A DNA stretch of 64,000 nucleotides from the NCBI RefSeq assembly GCF_047511655.1, contig NC_133387.1, forward strand, positions 23,926,353 to 23,990,352. Reading direction: 5' to 3'. A program made the translations under genes and the position numbers. Under the pieces are notes generated by a model, which saw only the letters and a list, made by a program, of their open reading frames with translations, made no database searches and had not been told where the DNA came from. The stretch comes from Castor canadensis (Eukaryota > Chordata > Mammalia > Rodentia > Castoridae). Shown here piece after piece: positions 52,701-59,619 of this stretch (position 1 is its first letter; each line of letters starts with the position of its first letter).

Positions 52701-55700
52701 TTAATCAGCTTCCTTATATTATAAACCAGAATCCTTTAATTATTTCAACCAAATCCTTAAATTAATGATTCCCTCCAAAGCTTCAAGAGCTAGTCTACTG
52801 CTGCCTCCTACTCAAGTCCTTCTTCCTCATCAGTCTATTTCCTGTGACCTTGCTGCCCAATATGTGACCAATTAGACCTAGTTTGACCTCTAACAAGACT
52901 CCTCAATTTTTTTTTTTTTTTTTTTTTTGCAACACTGGGGTTTGAACTCAGGGCCTCAGGCTTGCTAAGCAGGCATTCTTTACCACTTGAGCCACACCAC
53001 CAGTCCAAGACTCCCCATTTAAGATCTCTATTCCAAACCTGCTCCCTGTCAACCCTCTACCATACATTTCCATTCCCTTGTTTATAATTTACCTTTTCTT
53101 TCTTATTCCCTCCTGACTTAAATGGCCCTGGAATGCTATTTTACTTTTCTAGGTAACGTCTGTCATTCCTTATTGTCTGACTTCATCTGTTTCTAACTTT
53201 ATTGTTGCTTTTCTGTACTGTTCCCCCTTTCCCCATTTACCCTAGAGAAAAACAAAAGTGTAGCATTCCCATGGATGTTGGGTAGTTATCTGCTGCTTAT
53301 TTTTGGCAATCATTGTTCAATGTGCTTTCATCTTCCTTGATTTTCTGCACACTATACTATATCTGCTCTTCTCAGGTCAGTCCAGACCTATGTGGATTGC
53401 TGCAGTTAGCCTATTTCAGATCCATTCATTTTTTTCTTTTTCTACCCTTTTCACCTAATTGACATACCCTTTTCCTTTAATTATTATTCTGACAGAGATT
53501 TCTGGAATTTCTTCATAACCCCTTTTTTCTTTTGTCATAGTCTTCCTTCCAGTGGTGGAGATCTGACAACTTCCTCCCAAATTTCTATTCATATATTTGC
53601 TATAGTACATATTCTGCACACCAGCAAACAATTCACACATCCCTCCTTACTTAGCTGCCAGTACCCATCCTTTCTCCAATTCTGTATTCTTTTCTACTGA
53701 TTTCAGCAGATCATTAGATCTGCTCATTTTCAGCCAGTCCTCTCAAGATAAGCTTTATTTCTGAGAACAATTTTAATGTAGGTCTTCAGGGCATACTTTC
53801 CTTGTTCTCTTTGGTTATTTTCCTTGCCTTATTCATGAAGCTCTCATCTTTAGAGTATGATACTGGATTCCATATTGTGCTCTTGCCCTGGAAAAGCCCT
53901 TCTCTTCTCCTCCTGTCAGTCATCCTCTCTAGCTACACTGATAGATTACTACTGGAGTTCACCTAGAGTCCCTGTAACCTCTCACTGTACCAACCAAACC
54001 ATTTAAGAATTTGCCACAAAGACATCAGGAACATTTTCTCTACTAATACCAGTCTTATTATTTCCTCAATCTTTTTCTCTGTACATCCTCTCTCTTTACT
54101 TCTACATAAATTCAGTGTCCATGTTCTACCATTGATTTTGTCTCTCCTTATTCCTCTTCCTCATCTGCCTTATTGCTTCCTGGAGCTCAGATGAGTTACT
54201 ACTTAATCTCTATCCTGACTCATCATTCTACTTGATCATGACCTTGTCAAGAGCTTTGTCATAATCTCTTCTTGCCTTCATTGGAAAAAAATATATACCT
54301 CAGCTGACCTACTCTGGGATTGTATTAACTTCTGCGTTTTCCTCTTTCTGCAAAAGAAAATCCTACCTTAATTTAACTACAGTCATTCTTTCATCAGTCC
54401 CTTATAGTATTGAAACAGGTTCTGTTGTCTGGATAGGAACACGCTGTTTCCTATATGGTCAACCTACTATCATCATCTGTTTTTAATACATTCTAGTGGA
54501 TCTCTCTGCTCTCTGAATTCAGACCCATTCTTTACAGGATTCTTACTAGTGATTTGAATTAGTCACTATTTTATCTAGTTTATCTGTAACCTTTCAGTCT
54601 CTTGACTACCTCAGAGCTCATCATAAAATAATTTTAAATAAAAGGTATTTCACAATTTGTTGCTAAACAAAATCTCATCAGCACCTATGTTAGCATAACT
54701 TGCTGTTTCTAACTACTCCAGTGAATTTCTGGAGTCTTGCCTTTTGTTTATTACTTCCTCTGCTTGTCACGGCTCTCCTGCCATTTTTTGAGATCCAGCT
54801 AAATTATATCCTTTCACAATTTTTACAACTTCCCCAGGCTGTAAATCCTGAAACCTCACATAGCACTCTATTAAAATTTCTATTAAAGAACCTGTGGAGC
54901 CAGATGTGGTGGGACACATCAGTTATCCCAGCACTCTAGAGGCTGAGGCAGTAAGATCACAAGTTTGAGGCTGGCCTGGGCTACTAGTAGGACTCAGTCT
55001 CAAAAAAAAACAAACCAAAATAAAATCTATGCCATTGAGTTATGGTATCACAGCTATATAGATCGTACACACACCACACTTACTTAACTACTAGACCATG
55101 AGCTCTTGGAGACAAAGTTCATGTCTCAGTCATCTTTTTGTCTAAATTTTGTCTAGTACATTTGCTTATACCTTTACATATAATGTCAGCATTGGATGGA
55201 TAAATGGATGAAATGTGAAATTAAAACTAAGCACATGCATTTTGCTACTCAAGCTGTCATGTATGTTCTTTATATACGAGTCTGTTCTTTTTTCTCTCTG
55301 CCTATCTCTCTCCCAAGTAACTTTCTGATACTCCAATTTCTAATACTTTTTGTACCTCCAAGCCTTCTCTAAACCATAGCTTAAACCCCAAATACCTTTT
55401 CTCCATCTATGCGAGCTAAATTCTTTAAACAGTTTAGAAAACCCTGTCTTCATAAAGACTTCCCTCTCCAAAAATGTGCCCGACTCCATTTCTTATGACT
55501 TCCACCAGTCATCTGAAACATGTAATTGCTCACTCACTTTTCCATTTTTAAGGTACTGCCTTTACCAGTACTAAAATATCATTATTGACCTACTCACTTC
55601 CAGTTGGAAACTGACTTAAAACAAGTTCATTCTGGTGATCTGTGGACTTACTGTCAGTCCACAATCTAGACAGTATTAATACTCTGATGTACTCAATGTC

Positions 55701-58064
55701 ACTTTGATAATCTATATGCTTTTTGCCATCAGTGTGTTTGCTTTTGTCCTAGATTAGTAGTTGTTTATTTTTCAACATACAGGCCATTTTGACAGGCCTG
55801 GCAAAAAGCCCCCAAAAGTATCTCCCCTGCTGCTTTCTTCATACCAACACACAGTTTGCTCAAGGCCATTCTTTCTGTACCACTCTAACCCTCAATGTAG
55901 AACATCATACTTTGTGAGACTGTCTTTTTGACCCTCTTGCAAGCTGCTTTGAGAACGCTACCTAGAAACTGAGCATGCATATGTTTTGAAAATGTCAAGC
56001 ACAGATGCTGCTATCTAAGTAATGATGCTTGAGCTACCTAGTCATGTGGGCTTGTCTTCTCTCTGCCAGTTGCATCTACCTTTAGTTGCACCATGAAGTT
56101 TACAGTGCGGGACTGTGACCCTAACACTGGAGTGCCAGATGAGGATGGGTACGATGATGAGTATGTGGTGAGTCTTCCCTGCAGACACTTCTGACACCTT
56201 TGTAACATTAAGTGACTTCTGCTATGAGAGAATTTTTCTAGGAACAGCTGACAGAAATGTAAGAGATTCCTCAAATGGATGACAACTTAGGAGAGCCAGG
56301 ACTAATCCTCTTCTGTAATGGGATTGCATCATGCCAAAGAAAATTGAAATTTTCCACTTCATAAAGTGGGGGAAAAAGACCTTTTTCCTTATAATAGGGA
56401 TAACCAAGATGAAAATAAGTAATGATTTTTTTCATGAGTTTATAATACATGAAGTTAGTTTTATTTCATGTGGGTTTTGTTTTGTTTTTTTGCTTCAGCA
56501 ACTTTTAGTTGATATAATATAGCCAGATAGATCATGGAGTGAAAAGCCTTCACAGGAAGGAGGCGTAACTTTAAAAACATCAAGCTATTAATGAACACAG
56601 AGTTTAGAAGGTACTGTATGGCCTGAACCCCATGGTTGAGTGTGGCAACGTGACTGCTGTGACCTCAGGATTAGATGTTGATCCTGAATTTGGCTCTTGC
56701 CAGATGTCCTACTTTTCTTGCTTTCCTGTGCTAAGTCCTAGTAGCATTAGCTCTACCTAGACTATATACCTTAAAACTATTTTGGTAGGATTTTTTTCCT
56801 AGGCCCCTGCAAGGATATAGCACAGAACAATAAATGATTAGTTCCTTACATCTTTGTTCTGCACCCATAGGACTTTCATTCACTGACCCCTGCTTCTTGT
56901 CTACCAGCTGGAAGACCTTGAGGTGACTGTGTCTGACCACATTCAGAAGGTATTGAAGCCTAACTTTGCTGCTGCATGGGAAGAAGTTGGAGATACCTTT
57001 GAGAAAGAGGAGACTTTTGCTCTCAGCTCTACCAAAACCCTGGAAGGTGAGAACAATTTCTCTGCTACCATATTGCCTGATAGCAGTGTAAAGACTAAAA
57101 GAAATGTGTGCTTTTCCTTTTTCTTTGAATATTTCTTACCCATTTACTTAAAAGGCCAGATCCCTGTCTTCACCATCTAACTGTATCAGCCTTTTTCTAG
57201 GCCAGTAGCCTCCCTCCATACACCATCCACAACACTCTACACTTGCAGCTTCCAGGACTTGCTGGTGCAGAGGCTGATCCCACACTTAACTTTTCTAATA
57301 CTATTGTAAAAATCTTCTCAACACAGAAGCTGTCAACAACATCATCACCTTTCTGGGCATGCAGCCATGTGAGAGGTCAGATAAAGTACCTGATAACAAG
57401 AATTCTCATTCGCTCTATCTGGCAGGTAAGAGACTTTCATCAGATTCTCTTATAGTTTGTTGCAAATTTTAATAGGAAGGAATTTGGATGGGCATCCCAT
57501 AAATGAAAGAATATTGAGAAAGAATATGAGATACTGTCCCATCCGCTCATAATGTGCAACAATTTGAATCCCAGTCAAAATGAATAGTGGGTTTTTGCAT
57601 GCTTTGTTTAGGTTATTCTTCTAAGATGTACATCTGGCTTAAAACATTTACTTAAATCTCTCACACAGATATCAATGCCATTCCCTGCCTGCCCCACACC
57701 ACACACACGACCGTTAAAGTACTCCAAATCAGTATTATTAAATATGCTATGTACCTGGTTCTCTTGGAAATATTAAAGAAAAAGTTAGAATTTAAATGTA
57801 ATATTCATTTCTCAACAGTTTCTACAAAAGCTAAACTAAAACAATAGAAAGGAGATGGAGACAGAATATGATAAATTTTGCTATTCAGAGCTTGTTTTGA
57901 GTTCCTAAAATGATTTTCCTTTTTTTCTCTCAGGTGTATACAGAGGTGGCTATGATTTATTGGTGAGGTCCAGGCTGGCCTTAGCAGATGGAGTGACCAT
58001 GCAAGTGACTGTCAGAAGCAAAGAAAGAACACCTGTAGATGTTATCTTGGCTTCTGTTGGATAA
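6361..58064 (+). CDS. COPG2: COPG2, coatomer subunit gamma-2 (C-terminal part, 12 exons)
   Basis: Gamma-COP is part of the adaptor-like F subcomplex of coatomer (COPI), which coats Golgi vesicles for retrograde Golgi-to-ER and intra-Golgi transport. Coding join: 6361-6456, 6751-6994, 8810-8885, 9722-9825, 10842-10967, 11846-11908, 12395-12534, 13026-13197, 56070-56167, 56908-57046, 57327-57425, 57934-58064. The sum is 1488 bp, or 495 residues plus TAA, with matching phases at every junction. Added to 376 missing N-terminal residues this gives the usual 871. The window covers the end of the adaptin-like helical trunk, the linker and the whole appendage domain. Wording such as [12 protein letters not shown] and ASVG-stop fits COPG2; I favour COPG2 over COPG1 also because MEST is the convergent neighbour. 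No broken exon is seen. Earlier exons lie left of the window. Confidence 0.97.
6751..6994 (+). CDS. COPG2: COPG2 coding exon (residues ~409-490)
   Basis: Acceptor cttttgccag and donor gtaagt flank 244 bp: 81 codons plus one base. It starts [12 protein letters not shown] and ends [12 protein letters not shown]. It is a trunk exon with helical-repeat character; the split codon G|CT completes an alanine in the next exon. Confidence 0.97.
6995..8809. other. COPG2 intron (1.8 kb)
   Basis: Mostly unique sequence, T/C-leaning in its middle. A short antisense ID-like SINE relic lies at about 7902-7963 (actagggtttgaactcaggg, gagccactccaccagcccc). No other feature seen. Confidence 0.5.
7902..7963 (-). 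mobile_element. ID-like SINE fragment
   Basis: Antisense tRNA-derived half, missing the segment around the A box. Confidence 0.75.
8810..8885 (+). CDS. COPG2: COPG2 coding exon (residues ~490-515)
   Basis: 76 bp between acceptor ttattatag and donor gtaagt, reading [20 protein letters not shown] then LVLLQ. The final AG joins the next exon's G to give arginine (LLQR). Trunk helices. Confidence 0.96.
8886..9721. other. COPG2 intron, nothing recognised
   Basis: AT-rich intron sequence without a recognised repeat or gene. Confidence 0.4.
9722..9825 (+). CDS. COPG2: COPG2 coding exon (residues ~515-550)
   Basis: 104 bp after acceptor ccccttgatag, donor gtcagt. It reads [20 protein letters not shown] then [14 protein letters not shown]. 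The DDEVRDRA turn is the conserved end-of-trunk motif of the gamma-COP/adaptin family. Confidence 0.96.
10030..10215 (+). mobile_element. Dimeric B1/ID-type SINE
   Basis: It starts gctgggcgccagtggctcac; the ID half reads ggcaaagtggctcacttggt and ends gttcaaacttcagtatc. Its tail is replaced by an AT microsatellite. Confidence 0.88.
10216..10275. repeat. AT-rich microsatellite
   Basis: Alternating atat/gtat tract grown from the SINE tail. Confidence 0.8.
10535..10705 (-). mobile_element. Dimeric B1/ID-type SINE
   Basis: Antisense; ID half ggggtttgaacttgcttaca, then 7SL-like half ending gccaccagtgcctgggc. Confidence 0.8.
10842..10967 (+). CDS. COPG2: COPG2 coding exon (residues ~550-592)
   Basis: 126 bp after acceptor tacatttgcag, donor gtaata. 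It reads [20 protein letters not shown] and ends MAPVFEQKA. It covers the transition from trunk to linker. Confidence 0.96.
10968..11845. other. COPG2 intron, nothing recognised
   Basis: Unique intron sequence. It contains a C(10)A(10) homopolymer junction near 11682-11699. Confidence 0.4.
11846..11908 (+). CDS. COPG2: COPG2 coding exon (residues ~592-613)
   Basis: 63 bp after acceptor ctttctttgtag, donor gtatga. It reads [20 protein letters not shown] then Q, a proline- and lysine-containing linker segment between trunk and appendage. Confidence 0.95.
11909..12394. other. COPG2 intron, nothing recognised
   Basis: AT-rich intron ending in a strong pyrimidine tract before the CTAG acceptor. 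Confidence 0.4.
12395..12534 (+). CDS. COPG2: COPG2 coding exon (residues ~613-659)
   Basis: 140 bp after acceptor tttcttactag, donor gtaaga; ends in phase 0. It reads [20 protein letters not shown] and later [20 protein letters not shown]. Start of the appendage domain (immunoglobulin-like sandwich subdomain). Confidence 0.96.
12651..12731 (+). mobile_element. ID-like SINE monomer
   Basis: It reads agggctggaggtgtgccaca ... gcgttcaaaccccagtaccg, with an A tail. Confidence 0.88.
12793..12885. repeat. Purine-rich (GGAA)n-like low-complexity tract
   Basis: About 90 bp almost wholly A/G on the + strand. This is the opposite bias to the giant intron that follows. Confidence 0.8.
13026..13197 (+). 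CDS. COPG2: COPG2 coding exon before the giant intron (residues ~660-717)
   Basis: 172 bp after acceptor gactttgcag, donor gtacta. It starts [20 protein letters not shown] and ends [11 protein letters not shown]. Appendage sandwich subdomain. The donor GTACTA is weaker than the consensus GTAAGT, and it begins the 42.9-kb intron. Confidence 0.96.
13717..13768. repeat. (GT)26 microsatellite
   Basis: Uninterrupted GT dinucleotides, near the 5' end of the giant intron. Confidence 0.95.
14150..14400. other. Local GC-richer patch with an 11-bp palindrome
   Basis: A short GC-richer island in AT-rich intron. It contains CCAGGACCACC-AG-GGTGGTCCTGG at 14296-14319. The beginning, tgttggtcctgggagcccc at 14182, resembles an LTR start, but no matching end or primer site was found, so no element is named. 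Confidence 0.4.
14401..17819. other. Giant intron, left flank of the array, nothing recognised
   Basis: T/C-leaning sequence of generally the same style as the array but without a unit I could align by eye. It may hold fully decayed units. A polypyrimidine and A-rich text is present but no gene. Confidence 0.4.
17820..17995 (-). mobile_element. B1-like SINE with long T-rich (tail) tract
   Basis: T/CT tract at 17820-17885, followed by antisense 7SL-like text gtgtagcccagtctggcctt ... taccatgcctggct. Confidence 0.8.
18400..19981. repeat. Array unit 0 (partial, right 1.6 kb)
   Basis: It begins around 'aaggacttaacc' (compare 22691 'aggacttaaccc') and holds the 'gatgtagcatttcctctga' block. From about 18923 it is nearly identical to 43661 onward. 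Confidence 0.8.
19982..20173. mobile_element. Foldback hAT-like MITE relic, copy 1
   Basis: 192 bp with terminal inverted repeats: left CAGTGATTCTCACCCGGGG, right end reads CAGTGATTCTTAACaGGG-like on the other strand. Inner arms also pair (GGCCTATCAGAA with TTTTGATAGGC-type text). The CAGTG(G/A)TTCTCA end resembles Charlie-group hAT elements; I cannot name the family. Confidence 0.7.
20312..20505 (-). mobile_element. Dimeric B1/ID-type SINE in array unit 1
   Basis: Antisense (ggggtttgagctcaaggcct ... tacaggtgtgagcccctggc). A 10-bp target duplication acattgcctt lies at 20302-20311 and 20506-20515. The sister site in unit 3 (about 28430) is empty. Confidence 0.9.
21268..21273 (+). promoter_or_regulatory. 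Candidate recursive splice site, unit 1
   Basis: Pyrimidine tract ctgtctgtcttctgtag ending at 21267, directly followed by gtgatt: an acceptor fused to a donor with no exon between. Sequence pattern only. Confidence 0.35.
24189..24381. mobile_element. Foldback hAT-like MITE relic, copy 2
   Basis: 193 bp; left end mutated to CAGCGATTCTCACTTGGGG. Confidence 0.7.
25329..25334 (+). promoter_or_regulatory. Candidate recursive splice site, unit 2
   Basis: cctgcctgtcttccatag ending at 25328, then gtgagt. This is the best of the four donor halves, a consensus-like GTGAGT. Confidence 0.4.
25503..25590 (-). mobile_element. ID-like SINE monomer in array unit 2
   Basis: Antisense with T tail: actcgggtttgaactcaggg ... 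cattccaccagccct. Confidence 0.88.
28086..28278. mobile_element. Foldback hAT-like MITE relic, copy 3
   Basis: 193 bp; both ends intact (CAGTGATTCTCACCCGGGG; ccccgttaagaatcactg). Confidence 0.72.
29187..29192 (+). promoter_or_regulatory. Candidate recursive splice site, unit 3
   Basis: ctgtctgtcttctgtag ending at 29186, then gtgatt; same as unit 1, in a tract shared with it. Confidence 0.35.
31051..31156. repeat. 53-bp direct tandem duplication
   Basis: The segment beginning tgcagtgtattctggaatgc and ending cttaggtgcgggg occurs twice head to tail (31051-31103, 31104-31156) with no visible difference. Confidence 0.95.
32159..32328. mobile_element. Foldback hAT-like MITE relic, copy 4
   Basis: 170 bp; lacks about 22 bp of the right arm after 'gataggc' that other copies have. 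Confidence 0.7.
32977..33000 (-). other. G-quadruplex motif (antisense strand)
   Basis: The + strand CCCC followed by five ACCC units gives at least five GGG runs with single-T loops on the - strand, a canonical G4 pattern. It lies in a C-rich patch at 32870-33010. Confidence 0.8.
33265..33270 (+). promoter_or_regulatory. Candidate recursive splice site, unit 4
   Basis: ctgactgtcttttgtag ending at 33264, then gtgacc; weaker donor half. Units 5 and 6 have lost the AG|GT junction. Confidence 0.28.
35650..35768 (-). mobile_element. B1-like SINE in array unit 4
   Basis: Antisense 7SL-like half: agagtcttgctatgtagcct ... caccaccacacctggct. Confidence 0.85.
36328..36522. mobile_element. Foldback hAT-like MITE relic, copy 5
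   Basis: 195 bp; expanded C run in the right arm. Confidence 0.7.
37686..37721. repeat. 18-bp tandem duplication
   Basis: caatacctgttactcatc twice in a row. Confidence 0.9.
40487..40677. mobile_element. Foldback hAT-like MITE relic, copy 6
   Basis: 191 bp; ends intact. Confidence 0.7.
41689..41769. repeat. (TC)n-rich simple repeat
   Basis: Almost pure CT/CTTT tract inside unit 6, not seen in the other units. Confidence 0.85.
44721..44912. mobile_element. Foldback hAT-like MITE relic, copy 7
   Basis: 192 bp; nearly identical to copy 1. Confidence 0.72.
44721..45010. repeat. Array unit 7 (partial, left 290 bp)
   Basis: Foldback element plus about 100 bp of following unit sequence up to 'aaggatctcacctct', where similarity ends. 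Confidence 0.85.
45011..46860. other. Giant intron between the two arrays, nothing recognised
   Basis: T/C-rich to 46100, then ordinary AT-rich sequence. No gene or named repeat recognised. Confidence 0.4.
48590..48648 (-). mobile_element. Degenerate ID-like SINE
   Basis: ggtactggggatggaacgca ... ctacatcccagtcct, shortened. Confidence 0.65.
50488..50632 (+). mobile_element. MER5A-like hAT-Charlie relic
   Basis: It begins caatagttctcaaactgtag and ends ttttgagaaacattgctc, with inner phrases gctgggccc, gagtttctgcttcagtag and tattctaacaaattcctagc in MER5A order. It interrupts one unit of the second repeat family. Confidence 0.8.
51219..51303 (-). mobile_element. ID-like SINE monomer
   Basis: Antisense with T tail: actggggtttgaactcaggg ... 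gcttgagccatgcctccccc. Confidence 0.88.
52904..53007 (-). mobile_element. ID-like SINE monomer with long poly(T)
   Basis: About T(21), then gcaacactggggtttgaact ... gagccacaccaccagtcc. A flanking repeat 'aagactcc' at 52889 and 53007 looks like a target duplication. Confidence 0.9.
54897..55024 (+). mobile_element. B1-like SINE
   Basis: gagccagatgtggtgggaca ... ctggcctgggctactagtag, with an A-rich tail. Confidence 0.88.
55025..56069. other. Right end of the giant intron, nothing recognised
   Basis: Ordinary intron sequence; pyrimidine bias fades toward the CTGCCAG acceptor at 56069. Confidence 0.45.
56070..56167 (+). CDS. COPG2: COPG2 coding exon after the giant intron (residues ~717-749)
   Basis: 98 bp after acceptor tctctctgccag, donor gtgagt. 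It completes a valine (G|TT), then reads [20 protein letters not shown] and ends YDDEYV. Joining 13197 to 56070 restores the frame, so the intron between them is real and contains no further coding exon that is needed. Confidence 0.95.
56168..56907. other. COPG2 intron, nothing recognised
   Basis: 740 bp of unique-looking sequence between two appendage exons. Confidence 0.45.
56908..57046 (+). CDS. COPG2: COPG2 coding exon, appendage platform (residues ~750-796)
   Basis: 139 bp after acceptor cttgtctaccag, donor gtgaga. It starts [20 protein letters not shown] and continues [20 protein letters not shown]. The tryptophan in FAAAWEE (about residue 773) appears to match the platform tryptophan used by the gamma-COP appendage for partner binding, e.g. 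ArfGAP2/3 (family knowledge, numbered W776 in COPG1). Confidence 0.96.
57327..57425 (+). CDS. COPG2: COPG2 coding exon (residues ~796-829)
   Basis: 99 bp after acceptor ctcaacacag, donor gtaaga. It starts [20 protein letters not shown] and ends NSHSLYLA. Appendage platform subdomain. Confidence 0.96.
57426..57933. other. COPG2 last intron, nothing recognised
   Basis: 508 bp, ending in a strong T-rich tract and CTCAG. Confidence 0.45.
57934..58064 (+). CDS. COPG2: COPG2 terminal coding exon (residues ~829-871)
   Basis: Acceptor tttttctctcag ends at 57933. It starts [20 protein letters not shown] and ends VDVILASVG with TAA at 58062-58064. The C-terminus is the conserved end of the gamma-COP appendage. 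Confidence 0.97.
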
Positions 58065-58456
58065 GTTCTTTCTGGGCAAGATGAAGTTGATGTACACTTC
58101 CCTGTCAGTGGGCTTTTAGGCTAGTGGCATGAATTTCCCAGAATCACACACTTTGGAAAAGCAAATTAAATATTTGGCCCTGAGCCAGCAGATCAAGCAA
58201 ATGTCTTTGTGTTTGGGTTTTGGTGTTTTTTGTTCTTGTTTGTTTTCTTTCTTTTCCTCACTTGGTCAGCTTTTGGTATGACTGCAGCTCTGGGTGATAA
58301 TTGAAAATCAAATACTATTCTATACTCCAGCTGCCTATCTTCATTGTATTCTTTCTTTAATTTAATGTGTGAAAGCTCCTGGCAATATTGGAAAATTTTA
58401 TCCCAGAAGGGTGGTAGGGGAGGGGAAGCCAGAATCCACTTTTGTCACAATTCATT

Positions 58457-58462
58457 TTTATT
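58457..58462 (-). terminator. MEST candidate poly(A) signal AATAAA
   Basis: The + strand reads tttatt, giving AATAAA on the - strand about 1.16 kb after the MEST stop. Only 7 bp separate it from the COPG2 signal on the other strand. Confidence 0.6.
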
Positions 58463-58469
58463 AATAGAA

Positions 58470-58475
58470 AATAAA
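58470..58475 (+). terminator. COPG2 poly(A) signal AATAAA
   Basis: Canonical AATAAA 406 bp after the COPG2 stop, in the context agaaaataaacacttattcc, followed by T-rich sequence typical of a downstream element. Confidence 0.7.
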
Positions 58476-59619
58476 CACTTATTCCAGTTTCAAAGTTGTT
58501 ATACTTGAAGTTGCTAATTTTTAAAAAATGAATTTAAAATAACCCCTTAATAATCCTGCTTTTACTAAGACAATGAAACTGTGGCTTTAAAAAAAAAAGT
58601 ATTCAGCACCATTTTCTCATAGGTCTTTCAGAATTTGTTCTTAAAGTGTCTGGGAAGTCTCCTGTCTGTAAGATACAGGAGTGGTTGAGCTCCATGAGAA
58701 AGCCTCCTCTGGGACAGCCAATGGGAAGCCACGCAGTCATCATAAGAGGAATCAGAGTATATTCAGCACAGTAACTGGGGTGGAGCAATGGCCCCCTCCC
58801 CTCCACTTTAGCTCAGGAGGAATGCTTCTAAGCACTGCAGCATGAGGAGTCAGACTCTTATTTGCTGGTAGGATTGTTCCTTCCAGCTAGTAACAGTAAA
58901 TCTCTGGAAATTTACAGATTTTAGAAAATTCTGTAAATAGTTTGGATTTAGGTCAATTTATTCAGAAATTACATGTTTAATAAGGTTCACTACTCTGACA
59001 GGGGAAGGGTCTGTAGATTTAGTACCCTTATAAAATACATACATGTGTAGGCAAATCATAGTCTTTAAAGAAAACTTCATTATTTAAACCAACATCTATT
59101 TTAACAGAAGTCTACAGTTAGAAGCAGCTGATGAAACTAAATCCTAAGTTATGACAGGAGATTCACTCTCACTCTAACTTAAGCAGGGTTGCTTAAAGAA
59201 CTTTAAAACCATATGCCCTTAAAGCCACTGAAGGAGAGGTAAGCAAGCCCCTCTCCTCATCCTTTACTGCAGGATTCTAATTGGGGTAGGACAGAAAAGC
59301 CCACCGAAGTGTTTCAAAGTCTTTTATGCAAAAGAATTTCTAATGCCTGTCTTTCTGCATCAGTAAGAAGCATTGCTCACCAGAATTTCCTAATAACACA
59401 AAGACAAAAGGCAAGTCCATACACTTGATCAGATGTCACCCTTAGTCGGAGCTTCTGCTACCTTTTTTCTATATTCTATTCACCAATGTGAGTAAAGTGG
59501 ACTTTTGTGAGACAACAGTATTTCATTGCCAGGACCTCTTTTGGGCATTTCTTCCTAAGTGGAATACACAACAGATATGGGAATGGGGGAGATAATACAG
59601 GGGAGCTACTCTTTCCAGC

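Larger units (their letters stand above)
46870..54100. repeat. Second, decayed tandem-repeat family (~1-1.8-kb spacing)
   Basis: A degenerate block recurs: 'cttaatctgcttcc', then 'cctttaattaaa', then 'cccattaagacatcaagaac', then 'gtctactctctgacccc'. Copies are near 47300-47420, 48690-49060 (split), 49490-49560, 50460-50700, 51480-51540, 52690-52810 and 53970-54050. A preceding block ('cttcagccagtc', then 'tgtagacaaactactc') is seen near 46880, 47180, 49370, 51400, 52575 and 53735. Spacing is irregular and identity low. Confidence 0.6.
13198..56069 (+). other. COPG2: Giant COPG2 intron (42,872 bp)
   Basis: Bounded by exon phases that fit exactly. It is much longer than the other introns in the window and is dominated by pyrimidine-rich, G-poor sequence on the + strand, including two families of long tandem units (18.4-45.0 kb and about 46.9-54.1 kb). 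In mouse and human, imprinted transcripts (Mit1/Lb9, COPG2IT1) are reported inside a COPG2 intron. Confidence 0.9.
58065..58492 (+). other. COPG2: COPG2 3' UTR
   Basis: From the TAA to about 17 nt beyond the AATAAA at 58470-58475. The cleavage site is inferred, not seen. A variant ATTAAA near 58165 could give a shorter form. It overlaps the inferred end of the MEST 3' UTR. Confidence 0.7.
58440..59619 (-). other. MEST: MEST 3' UTR
   Basis: About 1.18 kb from the TGA to about 17 nt beyond the - strand AATAAA. The end is inferred. In mouse an extended form (MestXL) reads through into Copg2 and is reported to repress it in cis; whether that happens here cannot be seen. Confidence 0.65.
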
